Source of the DNA: Pueribacillus theae
GTDB lineage: Bacteria > Bacillota > Bacilli > Bacillales > UBA6769
Direction: 5' to 3'
DNA length: 34,157 nucleotides
NCBI RefSeq assembly: GCF_003097615.1
Contig: NZ_QCZG01000037.1
Span: 1-34,157, forward strand
Shown here: positions 1 through 11,400 of the stretch, piece after piece
Position numbering within the stretch: position 1 is the stretch's first letter
Layout: each line of letters starts with the position of its first letter
Program-made: the position numbers and the translations under genes
The notes under the pieces: generated by a model
What the model saw: only the letters and a program-made list of their open reading frames with translations
Databases searched by the model: none
What the model was told of the DNA's origin: nothing

Positions 1-42
1 ACACTTTTTTAGTGTAAGCTCCAACGCCTTACTTTTTATTTA

Positions 43-70
43 CTGGGGTTTTGTCCCAGCCTCTTTTCGC
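43..70 (+). terminator. Possible terminator or mobile-element end at window edge
   Basis: CTGGG and CCCAG flank a short T-rich loop and are followed by CCTCTTTT, which fits an intrinsic terminator for a plus-strand gene outside the window. An ACACT/AGTGT inverted repeat lies at 1-15. Similar GGCTGGGAC-type sequences occur at the ends of some Firmicutes insertion sequences, so an element boundary is an alternative. There is no transposase here to support that. Confidence 0.4.
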
Positions 71-105
71 ATGAGTTGTCATCTATTATAAGGAGGGATT
101 ATCAC

Positions 106-1566
106 CTACAGATTATCTTGTGATTGTTCATATCCCTCTTTTTCTGCATGCCCCAATAAGTAAAGAAACGCAAAAGCGGGAATACGAATGATTTTCGTAT
201 TTGTTTTGTGCTTTGTCATACCGTAATCATCGTCACCACGAGTCACCACAATTGCCCCTTTTGTAAGAGCATCATTAGCCCAATCTACAATTGCCTCGTT
301 TTCAGAGATAGTAGAATTTTGTCTGTACTTCACTTCAATTAAGATACGACCAATTGGGAATGAAACAATGATGTCTATTTCTTTTTGAGTTTTAGCATCC
401 CGAAAATACCCAATGGATGGATGTTGATGATAGAAGAAAGTATGGATATGTTTATATACTGCCGTTTCGATAATTGTTCCCATTTCTAATGGATCTGTAA
501 GAACCTCTTCTCCCAGCATTAATACTGCATTACGAATAGCAGGATCGGCTAAATAAACTTTTGGTTTGGATTTTAATACTTTTTTCCCTTTAAGTTCAAA
601 GGGCTTACTTGCATAGATTAAGTTCGCATGCTCTAATAATTCTAAGTAATTGCTGATTGTTGGTCTGGATACACCTATTTCTTTAGCGATCGTTTCCGCT
701 ACGACAATATTCCCACTGGTGATGCAGAGGTATAAAAAGATTTTCTCAAACTCAGAGACATTTCTTATATTGAATAAAGATACGATGTCTCTTTTAATTA
801 CCTTATCTACCACATCTTCTCGGATAATTTTTTGTGCAAAGGAGATATCTTGAGTCTTTGCAACTTCAGGAAATCCTCCAATTAATAGGTATTGATGAAA
901 ATGTTTTTGCAAAGGCTGTAAGGAAATCATAATAGTAGTAAGTGTCTTTTCATCCAGATTTCCTAATTGAGTTGGTTTAATATTTTTCGGTAAGTCTGGT
1001 TTATTTGCTCCAATTAAATCAATATACTCATAAAAAGAAAGTGTTGGTATCCTTATTTGTGTCCATCTACCAACCCCACTTTCACTCATTTTTGTAGCAA
1101 GTACGGGGCTTGCAGAACCAGTAGCCATGATTTTATAAGTAGGGTGCTGATCATATAAGGTTTTAAGCCAAGTGTCCCAATCAGTAGCATACTGAATTTC
1201 ATCAAAAAATAAAAATAACTCTTCTGAACCCTGAGATATATTGTTTTCAAATACTTCAAGAATATCACCAATATCACAAAGCTTAAGCATTGGATGATCA
1301 AAAGATACATATAATATTTGCTTAGAGGATGAAGTTTTTAGAATATCACTAATCATTTGATACATAATCGTTGTCTTTCCTACCCGTCTGGGACCAGAAA
1401 GAATGACTTCACGTCTAATTTCAGAATGGTAGAAATACTTCTTGGCTTCGTAAAATGCTAAGCGTTTAACTGGTTTTTCAAAATCACGAGGGATCTGTCC
1501 GCTGTTCCACCAAGGGTTAAAGCCTAATAAGACTTTTAGAATTTTTTCTTGAGATATAAAGGACAT
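106..1566 (-). CDS. AAA-type ATPase with DUF4143 domain
   Basis: Predicted 486-residue cytoplasmic ATPase of the AAA_14/DUF4143 family. The Walker A motif GPRRVGKTT lies near residues 58-66, and a Walker B-like run FLFFDEIQ ends near 125. A GSASP sensor-like segment lies near 150, and a winged-helix-like stretch (SRPTISNYLELLEHANLI) near 305. A C-terminal EIDIIV...IEVKYR motif resembles PD-(D/E)XK nuclease-like DUF4143 C-termini. The start is set at the ATG at 1566 because AAGGGG sits 8 nt upstream; a GTG three codons earlier is buried in that ribosome binding site. Family members are common in accessory regions but their physiological role is not settled. The gene stands alone and its downstream neighbour is outside the window. 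The family call is firm and the role unknown. Confidence 0.85.
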   Translation of the reverse strand: MSFISQEKILKVLLGFNPWWNSGQIPRDFEKPVKRLAFYEAKKYFYHSEIRREVILSGPRRVGKTTIMYQMISDILKTSSSKQILYVSFDHPMLKLCDIGDILEVFENNISQGSEELFLFFDEIQYATDWDTWLKTLYDQHPTYKIMATGSASPVLATKMSESGVGRWTQIRIPTLSFYEYIDLIGANKPDLPKNIKPTQLGNLDEKTLTTIMISLQPLQKHFHQYLLIGGFPEVAKTQDISFAQKIIREDVVDKVIKRDIVSLFNIRNVSEFEKIFLYLCITSGNIVVAETIAKEIGVSRPTISNYLELLEHANLIYASKPFELKGKKVLKSKPKVYLADPAIRNAVLMLGEEVLTDPLEMGTIIETAVYKHIHTFFYHQHPSIGYFRDAKTQKEIDIIVSFPIGRILIEVKYRQNSTISENEAIVDWANDALTKGAIVVTRGDDDYGMTKHKTNTKIIRIPAFAFLYLLGHAEKEGYEQSQDNL

Positions 1567-1736
1567 TGTTTTCACCCCTTACCTTATTTATTTATATTTT
1601 ATACTTATTCAGTAAAATTTTAAAGTATGTTTTACATTTTAACCGAATTTTTATAAGTTAAGCATAAAAAATATTAGATATTAAAACTAATACAATAATA
1701 TAAAGTGAGAAAGTATGTTTTTCATTGCTTTTAGAT

Positions 1737-1756
1737 TGATACGGTGAACCGTATCA
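1737..1756. promoter_or_regulatory. TetR-type operator palindrome
   Basis: TGATACGGT-GA-ACCGTATCA is a perfect inverted repeat with 9-bp arms. Its size and symmetry are typical of TetR-family operators. It is followed 5 nt later by AAAGGAGG, so it once preceded a translated gene. No intact TetR-family regulator is visible in the window, so the operator is probably orphaned or read by a regulator elsewhere. Confidence 0.5.
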
Positions 1757-2240
1757 TAAGTAAAGGAGGTTTAAAAAAAAATAACACAATTAGCGATAGG
1801 TTATTCAAAGTGTAAGTTCCTTCCTTATGAGTAGCCTTTTATTTTTTAAAGCGGTTAAAACGGATAGTAAGTAGGTTATTTGATTACAGCCAATAAATTT
1901 TACCATCTTCTCCAAGGGATTTACCATGCATCGCCAATATATTTACAATGGATGAAAAAAGCTCTGCAGATTAAGCCTTTAATAACCTTGAATATTGGGG
2001 TTATTGACGAATTCCTAATTTTCGAGTTTAGTTCTTTTCCTAAATTTTTCTTTCAACCAGACAAATGGCGGTCACATTTTAACGAAAAATAAAACAATTT
2101 GCCGATTCCAAAAGGGGATTTTGGCCTTTATAAAGCGTAAGAAGGAGTTTTTTACCATTTTTATTGGTTTATAAATTGAGGGTTTTAAAGCAAGGAAAAT
2201 AAATAAGCTGGACAACGGACGGACAGCTCATTCAATATGC

Positions 2241-2274
2241 TAATAAAGATTCATAGTTAAACGAATCTTTATTA
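2241..2274. repeat. 12-bp inverted repeat upstream of broken hydrolase
   Basis: TAATAAAGATTC and GAATCTTTATTA form a perfect hairpin with a 10-nt loop. It ends 14 bp before the ATG of the hydrolase remnant. It could be a terminator of a lost upstream gene or an operator; there is no T-run to decide. Confidence 0.4.
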
Positions 2275-2288
2275 CGGAGAGCTCAAAA

Positions 2289-2985
2289 ATGAAATCTTAT
2301 TTTAAAAATGGTGGATCAGGCACTAGAATTTTTGTGGCAGAGAACGGAAATCCTCAGGGGAACTGATACTATTTGTTCACGGGGCTTCACAAAATCATCT
2401 ATGGTAGAACCATCAGTTTCAGTCAGATTCGTTGAAAAAATTTCGGCTTATTGCTTTGGATCTCCGCAAACACGGATTTTCTGGGAAAACAAAAGAGGGA
2501 TGTCATAGCCAGCAAAATTGGGCAGACGACATCCATTCGATTATTCGCTTTTTAAAACTAAAGAAACATGTCTTAGTTGGCTGATTCTATGGAGGAAAAG
2601 TAGTATTAAATTATATTAAGGTGTACGGAGAAAGAAATGTTTCAGGGATTAACTTAGTGGGTGTAGGTACATCTTCCGGTATATCGGGCGGAAATTACTA
2701 TACACCAGCATCCCAAGCCGTCGTTCCTGGACTAATATCAATAATGCCCTTAATAGTGTGAATGCTTAACGGATTTTGTTAATCTGCTTTTTTACAGGGA
2801 GCCAGCTGTGAATGATTTGTATTTCATATTGGGATATAACACCATTGTTCCTCCATACGTTCGGGAAGGTAGTATTACAAGGTCGGTATCCTACGATGAA
2901 TTGCTGCCTGTTATGCTGACTCACGGCCTTAACGATAAAATTCTCTACCCACCACTACATGTGGATATTCAAGTGTGTTAAGCGC
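2289..2985 (+). pseudogene. Alpha/beta hydrolase, degraded
   Basis: An ATG with GGAG upstream begins a reading that, across several frames, follows an alpha/beta hydrolase from N to C terminus. Recognisable pieces are FKNGGSGTRIFVAENGNPQG, LDLRKHGFSGKTKEG, NWADDIHSIIRFLKLKKHVL, the nucleophile-elbow region, YNTIVPPYVREG and SYDELLPVMLTHGLNDKI. The reading is broken by a TGA after NPQG, several frameshifts and another TGA in the elbow. There a family GW-S-Y-GG pattern reads G-stop-F-Y-G-G, so the catalytic serine codon is also lost (2579-2596). It is inactive as an enzyme. The 12-bp inverted repeat lies just upstream, and the TetR-type palindrome about 530 bp upstream. Confidence 0.75.
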
Positions 2986-3009
2986 AAGGGATATCCATAT
3001 TTTTAATGG

Positions 3010-3220
3010 CGTTTCTGGCAATTAAAACTAAACCTACAAAAGTTTTTCCTCAGCTGATTCGATTGCTTTCTGAATTAAACAATCAGGATTATGGCTGAGA
3101 ATAATCAAAAATGGGCATCAAACCTTCAATAGCTTTTATAACATCGAGTAATGAAAATTCTTCCCGCCTTTTTGACATATAAGAAGAAGAGATGACAGCT
3201 GATTGGCCCGCCATTTTAAT
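3010..3220 (-). pseudogene. Rrf2-family regulator remnant
   Basis: On the minus strand one frame reads GQSAVISSSYMSK then EEFSLLDVIKAIEG. The latter matches the conserved Rrf2 segment after the wing (E-I-S-L-L-D-V-I-x-A-I-E-G). A second frame continues NPDCLIQKAIESAEEKLL before a stop, resembling the C-terminal helix of the family. SYMSK joins straight to the EEFSLL segment, so the wing that normally lies between them appears deleted, and the N terminus is missing. A frameshift separates the last piece. It lies just downstream of the cell-wall hydrolase and is not functional as it stands. Confidence 0.5.
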
Positions 3221-3230
3221 GAACATCCAT

Positions 3231-3998
3231 CTATATTGCAAATACGTGATTCCCGATTTTCTTTACTATTTGACGAGAACGAATCCATTGATCTGTTGCA
3301 ATTTTCGGGTTATAGAAAAAAATAGAATCATTTAATGTATCTTCTCTTTTTAGAGCTTCTTCTACTGCTTGGGTTGATTCCGCCGATGCGGGATTGTTAA
3401 TTGCACCATTTTGAACAGGTGTAAAAGCATATGCATGCCCGACTACTTCATTTATTACCTCTGTCACCGTATTAGGAAACTGAGGGGATTCAACTCGATT
3501 TAACACGATGGTTGCGACAGCTACTTTTCCTTCATAGGGCTCGCCTTTTGCTTCGGCTTCAACTAATCTCGCTAATAATTCTTTTTCTTCTCCTGAGATA
3601 GAAACCGCCGGTGTCTCATGCTTTGCAACGGGTGTTTCCCCTTTTGGTTCTGTTGGTTGAGCCATTTTATCTGCTGCCTCAATAGAATCAGTAGCAGTCT
3701 CAGTTTCAGATTCTGATTCTGATGAAGGTGCTAGTAACTCTACTGCCTTTGCAGTTGCATTTATTATCACAGGTTTTCCCAATTGGATTGATAAACCCTG
3801 TGGTTGTAAGATTTCGCCAATGAGAGAATCTTGTTTTACATCTTTATTCTCAATAATCGTTAAAGAATGTTGTTGTTCAAGTCCAAGGCTTTTATTAAGA
3901 TTGATAGATTGAGTGATCGTCTTCGCCATATTAGATTGTACACCTAAAGCTATTGTAGCTATACAAGCTACAGCAAATGATTTCAAAGAATTTCTCAT
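3231..3998 (-). CDS. Secreted cell-wall hydrolase, SleB/YkvT type
   Basis: A 255-residue secreted protein. It starts at the ATG at 3998 because CAGGAGGT lies 8-9 nt upstream; an ATG 15 codons earlier has no ribosome binding site. The N terminus ([20 protein letters not shown]) is a typical signal peptide. Residues about 85-135 form a Ser/Glu/Thr-rich acidic linker. The C-terminal ~120 residues are a Hydrolase_2 (SleB/CwlJ) domain with [26 protein letters not shown]-like and FTPVQNGAI segments. Known family members are lytic enzymes acting on peptidoglycan, many on spore cortex. SleB itself usually carries an N-terminal peptidoglycan-binding domain, which is absent here, so YkvT is the closer comparison. 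Substrate and expression stage are inferred, not shown. Confidence 0.82.
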   Translation of the reverse strand: MRNSLKSFAVACIATIALGVQSNMAKTITQSINLNKSLGLEQQHSLTIIENKDVKQDSLIGEILQPQGLSIQLGKPVIINATAKAVELLAPSSESESETETATDSIEAADKMAQPTEPKGETPVAKHETPAVSISGEEKELLARLVEAEAKGEPYEGKVAVATIVLNRVESPQFPNTVTEVINEVVGHAYAFTPVQNGAINNPASAESTQAVEEALKREDTLNDSIFFYNPKIATDQWIRSRQIVKKIGNHVFAI

Positions 3999-4043
3999 GC
4001 TGTGTGCTACCTCCTGTAAATTCTTCTGATAGTACCCTAACAT

Positions 4044-4691
4044 GGCATTTAGCTGAATTACAGGACGATAGCATTACAAATCTTTTTAATTTGATGAGCA
4101 ACATTACATAGAAAGAAAGTTATGATAATAATCCTATGAAAATGTCATAAACCAGGAAATAATACGAAGTAGATGAATAAATTACCTAAGGAAATTGCCA
4201 TTTTAAAAGGCCCAAAAGATTCCACCTAGTGTATGTTGATCAATGTTACAACGATTCTGCCACGACAAGACGATATATCGGGAAAGCAAAATGGTTGTGT
4301 GGCTAATAAGTAAATCATATGAGATCCGTTTCGGAGATGTGTAAGAGTCTCTAACTCACTGAATACAGATTTTAATTCTTTTGACAGTTGATTGTTTTGA
4401 TCATTATGATTTATCACCGCTGGTAAAAAGTATAACAGAAGTGATACATTCTTATGGCCGTAATCACGCCCTGATTATGCAATGAACCTTGGCTGCTGAA
4501 CATAAGCTAGGCTAGCTGCAGACATAAGGCTATTAAATTTTTATAAAGTAAAGAGTTTGGAAAGGAAATAAAACAAGCCCTTCTCCAAAGAAAACGGGTG
4601 AAAATGATAGTAATTATTTAAAAAACTGCAAAAAATGATATTATGATGGGAAAATCCAATAAATTTTACATTTTTTAGCTTATTTTCCCAC
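4044..4691. other. ~650-bp region with no recognisable gene
   Basis: Short ORFs occur on both strands (for example minus 4226-4417) but none has a ribosome binding site plus a recognisable domain. Reading frames close often and the composition is AT-rich, as expected for decayed sequence. No convincing RNA structure was seen apart from the groESL control region at its right end. Confidence 0.45.
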
Positions 4692-4720
4692 TTGAAAGGA
4701 ACTCGAAAATAAGATAAATA
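4692..4720 (+). promoter_or_regulatory. Sigma-A promoter of groESL
   Basis: TTGAAA at 4692-4697 and TAAATA at 4715-4720 are separated by 17 bp. The predicted start point near 4727 places the CIRCE element at the very beginning of the transcript, the standard arrangement for HrcA-repressed operons. Confidence 0.75.
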
Positions 4721-4731
4721 ACTAATTGAAA

Positions 4732-4758
4732 ATAGCACTCACCGAAGTCGAGTGCTAA
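4732..4758. promoter_or_regulatory. CIRCE operator (HrcA binding site)
   Basis: TAGCACTC (4733-4740), nine bases, then GAGTGCTA (4750-4757). This matches the CIRCE consensus TTAGCACTC-N9-GAGTGCTAA except for the first base of the left arm. HrcA repressor binding here would make the operon heat inducible. hrcA itself is not in the window. Confidence 0.95.
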
Positions 4759-4786
4759 CAAATTTTGATAGGGAGGTTGAGTTGAG

Positions 4787-6716
<1,930 letters not shown>

Positions 6717-6718
6717 TC

Positions 6719-6764
6719 TTTCAAAAAGGCTTCCCCTCGGGGCAGCCTTTTTGAAAAACTTTTA
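6719..6764 (+). terminator. Strong hairpin after groEL
   Basis: TTTCAAAAAGGCT (6719-6731) pairs with AGCCTTTTTGAAA (6744-6756), with an inner CCCC-TC-GGGG. Only a short CTTTT follows, so termination may be partial. The hairpin ends just before the ribosome binding site of the next gene, so that gene could be expressed by read-through, or the hairpin could act as an mRNA-stability element. Confidence 0.75.
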
Positions 6765-6778
6765 AGGTGGCTACAAAA

Positions 6779-7276
6779 ATGAGAGAATACCTTATCTACT
6801 GTGAGGATTGCAAGGAATATACGATACTAGGCAAATATATAAAAAAGAAAAAACAGTACCAAGGCGAATATTCCCTTCTGTATAACGATCATATTGAAAA
6901 TGACGAAATCCTGCATCGCTTTATCATCAATCACCTCGGACACCCTTTAAAGGCGGTGTCCAGTGAAAGTAAGGAATATGTTGAGATACTTAGAGCTGGA
7001 GCTCATTTCATGGAAGATGATATCGAAAACCTTGTTGCTGAATCTATTAAGGAAAAACAATATGAAGCCCGGGATGTTGCGATGGAACGAGAGCTGGGCC
7101 AGCTCAATTTCAACATTTTGTTAAAATTGTTTGAGGAAGAAGCAAATTCATTGGCAAAGATCGCAACCGCTACATCAGCAGAGTCACAATTCCTTTTAGG
7201 GAAAGAAGAGGGCATTAAAAAAGCAATGGATATTTTAAAGGATCTAATGGAAAGGACCAATGCTTTGTATAGTTAA
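6779..7276 (+). CDS. Unrecognised protein downstream of groEL
   Basis: A 165-residue soluble protein with no family I recognise. The start is set at the ATG at 6779 with AAGGTGG 8 nt upstream; a GTG four codons earlier lies inside that site. The N terminus has a CxxC pair (YCEDCKEY) followed by a basic KKKKQYQGEY stretch, and His residues occur in ILHRFIINHLGHPL. The second half (from about residue 80) is strongly helical and acidic, ending in IKKAMDILKDLMERTNALYS, with coiled-coil-like spacing. There is no signal peptide or membrane segment. It directly follows the groEL hairpin on the same strand with no separate promoter visible, which suggests co-transcription by read-through. A client, cofactor or regulator of this chaperonin is possible, but this is inference from position only. 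Confidence 0.7.
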   Translation: MREYLIYCEDCKEYTILGKYIKKKKQYQGEYSLLYNDHIENDEILHRFIINHLGHPLKAVSSESKEYVEILRAGAHFMEDDIENLVAESIKEKQYEARDVAMERELGQLNFNILLKLFEEEANSLAKIATATSAESQFLLGKEEGIKKAMDILKDLMERTNALYS

Positions 7277-7925
7277 AGGCCGCTTCATTTCAGAATTCGT
7301 TCGGCCTTTAAGGTTTACAAGGGCAGCGGTCTTTTCCATATTTTGTTGAAAAATGAATGATTTGTGAGAAATTAACGCAGTTGCTGGATGTTCAGAATGA
7401 TATGAATGACATTCCACAACATAATTTGTTTTCTGGCACGAGTAACGGGTAACAGATTGGTAAAACATTCGCTCTGGATCATAATAATTTGCATTTCTTA
7501 CAGCAATACTATTTTGATCATTGGAATAATGAGTGGAACCAACTAAGACAAATACTTTATCAAATTCTTGTCCTAAAACGTCATGTGCATTCAATCCTCT
7601 GTTAAGCTTCATCTTTTGAATTTCTTCTCCATTAACTTTAGGATTAATATGTTCAATCTGTATAACTTCTTTAATTGGAATGATAGTCCATTTGTGCTGT
7701 TGTCTTAGTTTCAAATGGCCCGATTTAAATCCCCAGTATGAATTATAACTTTATCATGTTTATCAATAAATTCTTTGGCTAAATCATAGAGTAATAAAGT
7801 TTTCCCAGTTGCGGGTAAACCTTTTAAAATTATAAACTGTGATGGGTTATCAAGTATTTTATACTTAAACTATTTCCTATTAGATTTCCAGTAGGTATCC
7901 AATATTCACAAAGAACAACTGATAT
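7277..7925 (-). pseudogene. DUF2075-type NTPase/helicase fragment, frameshifted
   Basis: Reading the minus strand, three frames give one protein in order: CEYWIPTGNLIGNSLSIKYL, then ILDNPSQFIILKGLPATGKT (Walker A) LLLYDLAKEFIDKHDKVIIH, then SGHLKLRQQHKWTIIPIKEV followed by NRGLNAHDVLGQEFDKVFVL and YYDPERMFYQSVTR. The NAHDVLGQEFDKV and YQSVTR segments are typical of the C-terminal helicase motifs of DUF2075-like proteins. Two frameshifts (near 7845 and 7725) break it, and the N terminus is missing. The longest open stretch ends at 7244, but similarity fades near 7320. It is probably a relic of a restriction- or defence-associated NTPase. Confidence 0.65.
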
Positions 7926-8015
7926 TTTTCAATAAAGAGCGGCTATTATATAATATTCAGTAAGGAAAAGAATATTTGGAGAAAATTTTTAAATTCAGAG
8001 AAACTCATAGATTAC

Positions 8016-8342
8016 TTGTACAAAATAGAAAAAGATATTGGTATACCGGAATTATTATTAAGAGAGTTAAGAAATGGGCGATCTGAAACTTATAAGTTTT
8101 ATTTGCAAATCGTGCATAACTCATACACTACTTGTATGATAGGAGCGTATAGCAAACAAATTAGAAAAAAAGATTCAATATTATCCAATACATTTGGTAT
8201 GGCTTCAAAATATTCAAATCAAACGCTTAACAAAGTAAATCATGAATTTAGTGTTACTTCAAATCGTGAACTATGGATTATGGCTCACGTACTTAGAGAA
8301 AGCTTTATTAAATACTATGTGTTATTACATAAGGATCATTAA
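8016..8342 (+). CDS. Unknown ORF with possible HTH-like N terminus
   Basis: About 108 codons if read from TTG at 8016. The open frame extends upstream to 7923, so the true start is uncertain and no good ribosome binding site is present. The segment LLYKIEKDIGIP-like followed by ELLLRELRNGRSE resembles the recognition region of small helix-turn-helix proteins; the rest (LQIVHNSYTTCMIG...) is unrecognised. It sits between the broken DUF2075 gene and the helicase gene, on the helicase strand. It may be a small regulator or a gene fragment. It is reported with low confidence because neither start nor family is firm. Confidence 0.35.
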   Translation: MYKIEKDIGIPELLLRELRNGRSETYKFYLQIVHNSYTTCMIGAYSKQIRKKDSILSNTFGMASKYSNQTLNKVNHEFSVTSNRELWIMAHVLRESFIKYYVLLHKDH

Positions 8343-8419
8343 GATTAAACACACATATTTACTGTAAAATGAAAAAAGTATAGTGTGCTAAGAAATAGAT
8401 AAAATGCGAGGAAAGAAGC

Positions 8420-11400
8420 ATGTTAAAACAAGGAATTTACGAGCAAATTATTAATCAAAAATTAAAAAATGAATTAATAGATTTAGAGAACGATATGTAT
8501 GAAATTGGTAAAGAGAGTTTGGACGTTGAGGAAGCACGCAAGTTTCTATCTTCTTATATTTCTGCTGTTACTAGAAGAGCGCTAAAGTATGTTCGGGATA
8601 ATGAAACGGATGATCACAGCGCATTAGTTAATCAGATAAAAACGTGTAATGAAATCATTGCCACTTTAAGCAAAAGTCTTGATAATGAGGAATTTGACTC
8701 GCTTAAAATTACGGAAGAAGGGGAGGTGCTCACTTCCCTATATTCACGGCTCAATACGATTCAAATTGTTAAAGAGTCTGAAGTCGCTCGGCCAGTTACA
8801 CCCATTTCCGAAAGCTCTTTATTTACAGGATCCAACTATGAACCAAACATGTTGGAGGAGCTGAAACGGGAAATTTTATCTGCAGACTCAATAGATTTCC
8901 TTGTCTCTTTTATTAAATGGAGCGGATTGCGCTGTATTATCGAAGAATTAAGAACATTTACTGGACGGGGTGGAAAGTTAAGAGTAATCACGACATCTTA
9001 TATGGAGGCGACTGACTATAAGGCGATTTTGGAGCTTAGCCAATTAGAAAATACCGAAATAAAAATTTCATATGAAGTGAAGCGTACGCGTCTTCATGCC
9101 AAAGCTTATTTATTTAAAAGGGATACAGGCTTTAGTACTGCATATATCGGATCTTCCAATTTATCAAATCCTGCTTTAACGTCTGGCCTGGAATGGAATG
9201 TCAAAGTAACTGAAAAAGACTCTTTCGATATTCTTAAAAAGTGTGAAGCAACATTCGTAAGCTATTGGAATGATCGTGAATTTAAAAAATTTAGTGGTGA
9301 AAAAGAACAGGATCGCCAGCTGCTTAAAGTTGCTTTGTCAAAAGATATACAACAGAACAATAATGAAGTTCAATACTTTCTTGATTACCGTCCTCATTAC
9401 TATCAAAAAGAAATATTGGAAAAGCTTCAAGTTGAACGAGAAGTTTATGGACGGATGAATAATTTAATAGTTGCAGCTACTGGTGTAGGAAAAACGGTTA
9501 TTTCTGCTTTTGATTATAAACGCTTTAAATTAAACCACAAACATTCGTCAAAGCTCTTATTTGTAGCACACCGTGAAGAGATATTGATTCAAAGTAGAGA
9601 TACGTTTCGAGCAATTTTAAAAGACGCCAACTTTGGTGATTTGCTCGTTGGAAATCACTCACCGAGTTCGATTGATCATTTGTTCATCAGCATTCAAAGC
9701 TTTAATAGTAAAAAGCTGTACGAGAAAACAACAAACGATTTTTACGATTTTATTATTGTAGATGAATTCCATCATGCAGCGGCTGAATCATATCAAAAGT
9801 TATTAAACTTTTATAAGCCGAAGATTCTGTTAGGCTTAACCGCAACGCCTGAAAGAATGGACGGCAAAAGTATTCTTACGTACTTCGATTATACGATTGC
9901 CGCTGAAATGCGACTTCCAGAAGCAATTAATCAAAAGTTCTTAAGCCCATTTCAATATTTTTGTGTCACTGACACGGTCGATTTGTCGAGGTTAAAATGG
10001 AGCAGGAAAGGTTATGATCATAAAGAACTGGAAAATGTATATACATATAACGATGTAAGAAGCAATCATATTGTGAAAAGTATTGAAAAGTATGTGGCTG
10101 ATCTTGATGAGACCAAAGGGATTGGCTTTTGTGTTTCTGTTGAACATGCAAAATACATGTCCCATTTTTTTAATACTGTGGGTATACCTTCAGTTGCTTT
10201 ACATGGGAATATTGACAATGAATTAAGAAAGGAAGCAAGACATAGGCTCGTTTCTGGAGAAATAAAATTTATTTTTGTCGTTGATTTGTACAATGAAGGC
10301 ATTGACATTCCTGAAGTAAACGCGGTTTTATTTTTACGTCCAACAGAAAGTTTAACTGTCTTTTTACAGCAATTGGGAAGGGGTTTGCGACTTTCAGACG
10401 GAAAAGAATGTCTAACTGTTTTAGACTTTGTAGGACAAGCTCATAAAAATTATTCGTTCGAAGAAAAATTTCAAGCGTTAATCGGAAAAACTAAACATTC
10501 TGTCCGGCATTATGTGGAAAATGGTTTCTTCCATCTTCCAAAGGGTTGCTATATTCAACTAGAAAAACAAGCAAAAGAGTATATTTTGCGAAACATTAAG
10601 ACAAGCTCAAATACCCGTCCGAATCTAATTACGAAATTAAAGTGTTTTCAAGAAGACACTGGACAAGAGCTTACCTTAAGTAATTTTTTGAAATTTTACC
10701 ATTTATCTTTGTATGATTTTTATGGTCGGAGCAAGGATCGCAGTTTCAGTAGATTATTGGTTGAAGCGGGGGTAAAAGCGGACTTTAGTTGCAAAGATGA
10801 GAAGTTTATAACTAGCCGCTTGCCGAATCTGTTTCATTTAAATTCGTATACAATGCTTCGATTTTTAATGGCGTATATCGATGGAGGTAAAGAGGCTGAG
10901 AATGATCAAGAGAAGCTCATGCTGAATATGCTCTATTACACATTTTATCAATCATATCCTAAAAAAGAAGGATTTTCATCGATTGAAGAGGGGATAAAAG
11001 CAATTATCGCTTATGATGAGTTTAAAGAGGAAATCTTGCAAATACTACACTATTTATATCAAACGATTGAGACGTTAGAAATTGCAAATAATTTTTCTTT
11101 TCCTTGCCCATTGCAAGTTCATAGTAAATATTCAACAGCACAAGTTATGGCAGCTCTAGGCTATTTTAATGAGGAAAGCAGTCCATCTTTTAGGGAAGGT
11201 GTCAAGTATTTCAAAGAAAAGGATTTAGATATCTTTTTCATAACATTAAACAAGTCAGAAAAGGACTTTTCTCCATCAACACTATATAATGATTATGCAA
11301 TAAATGAAAGGTTATTTCATTGGCAAACGCAAAGCAGGGTAGCTGAAGGAAGCGAAACAGCAAAGCGCTACATTCACCATCGGAAACAAAACCATAAAAT

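Larger units (their letters stand above)
1576..2288. other. 713-bp region without an intact gene
   Basis: This AT-rich stretch holds a TetR-like palindrome, a ribosome-binding-site-like AAAGGAGG at 1761-1768 with no convincing ORF after it, and an inverted repeat at 2241-2274. A 70-codon ORF at 1880-2092 has no ribosome binding site and no recognisable motif. The region looks like decayed coding sequence next to the broken hydrolase. Confidence 0.5.

Noticed and set aside
1-70. Insertion-sequence end at the left edge
   Set aside because: Only a short CTGGG/CCCAG hairpin is visible, with no transposase or paired terminal repeat, so it is kept as a possible terminator only.
1880-2092. 70-codon ORF on the plus strand
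   Set aside because: No ribosome binding site, no recognisable motif, and it lies in AT-rich decayed sequence.
4226-4417. 63-codon minus-strand ORF upstream of groESL
   Set aside because: No ribosome binding site or known motif; frames close repeatedly around it.
7244-7714. 156-codon minus-strand ORF as an intact gene
   Set aside because: It begins in mid-domain of a DUF2075-like protein whose Walker A part is in another frame upstream, and its last residues run into the preceding gene; it is treated as part of a pseudogene.
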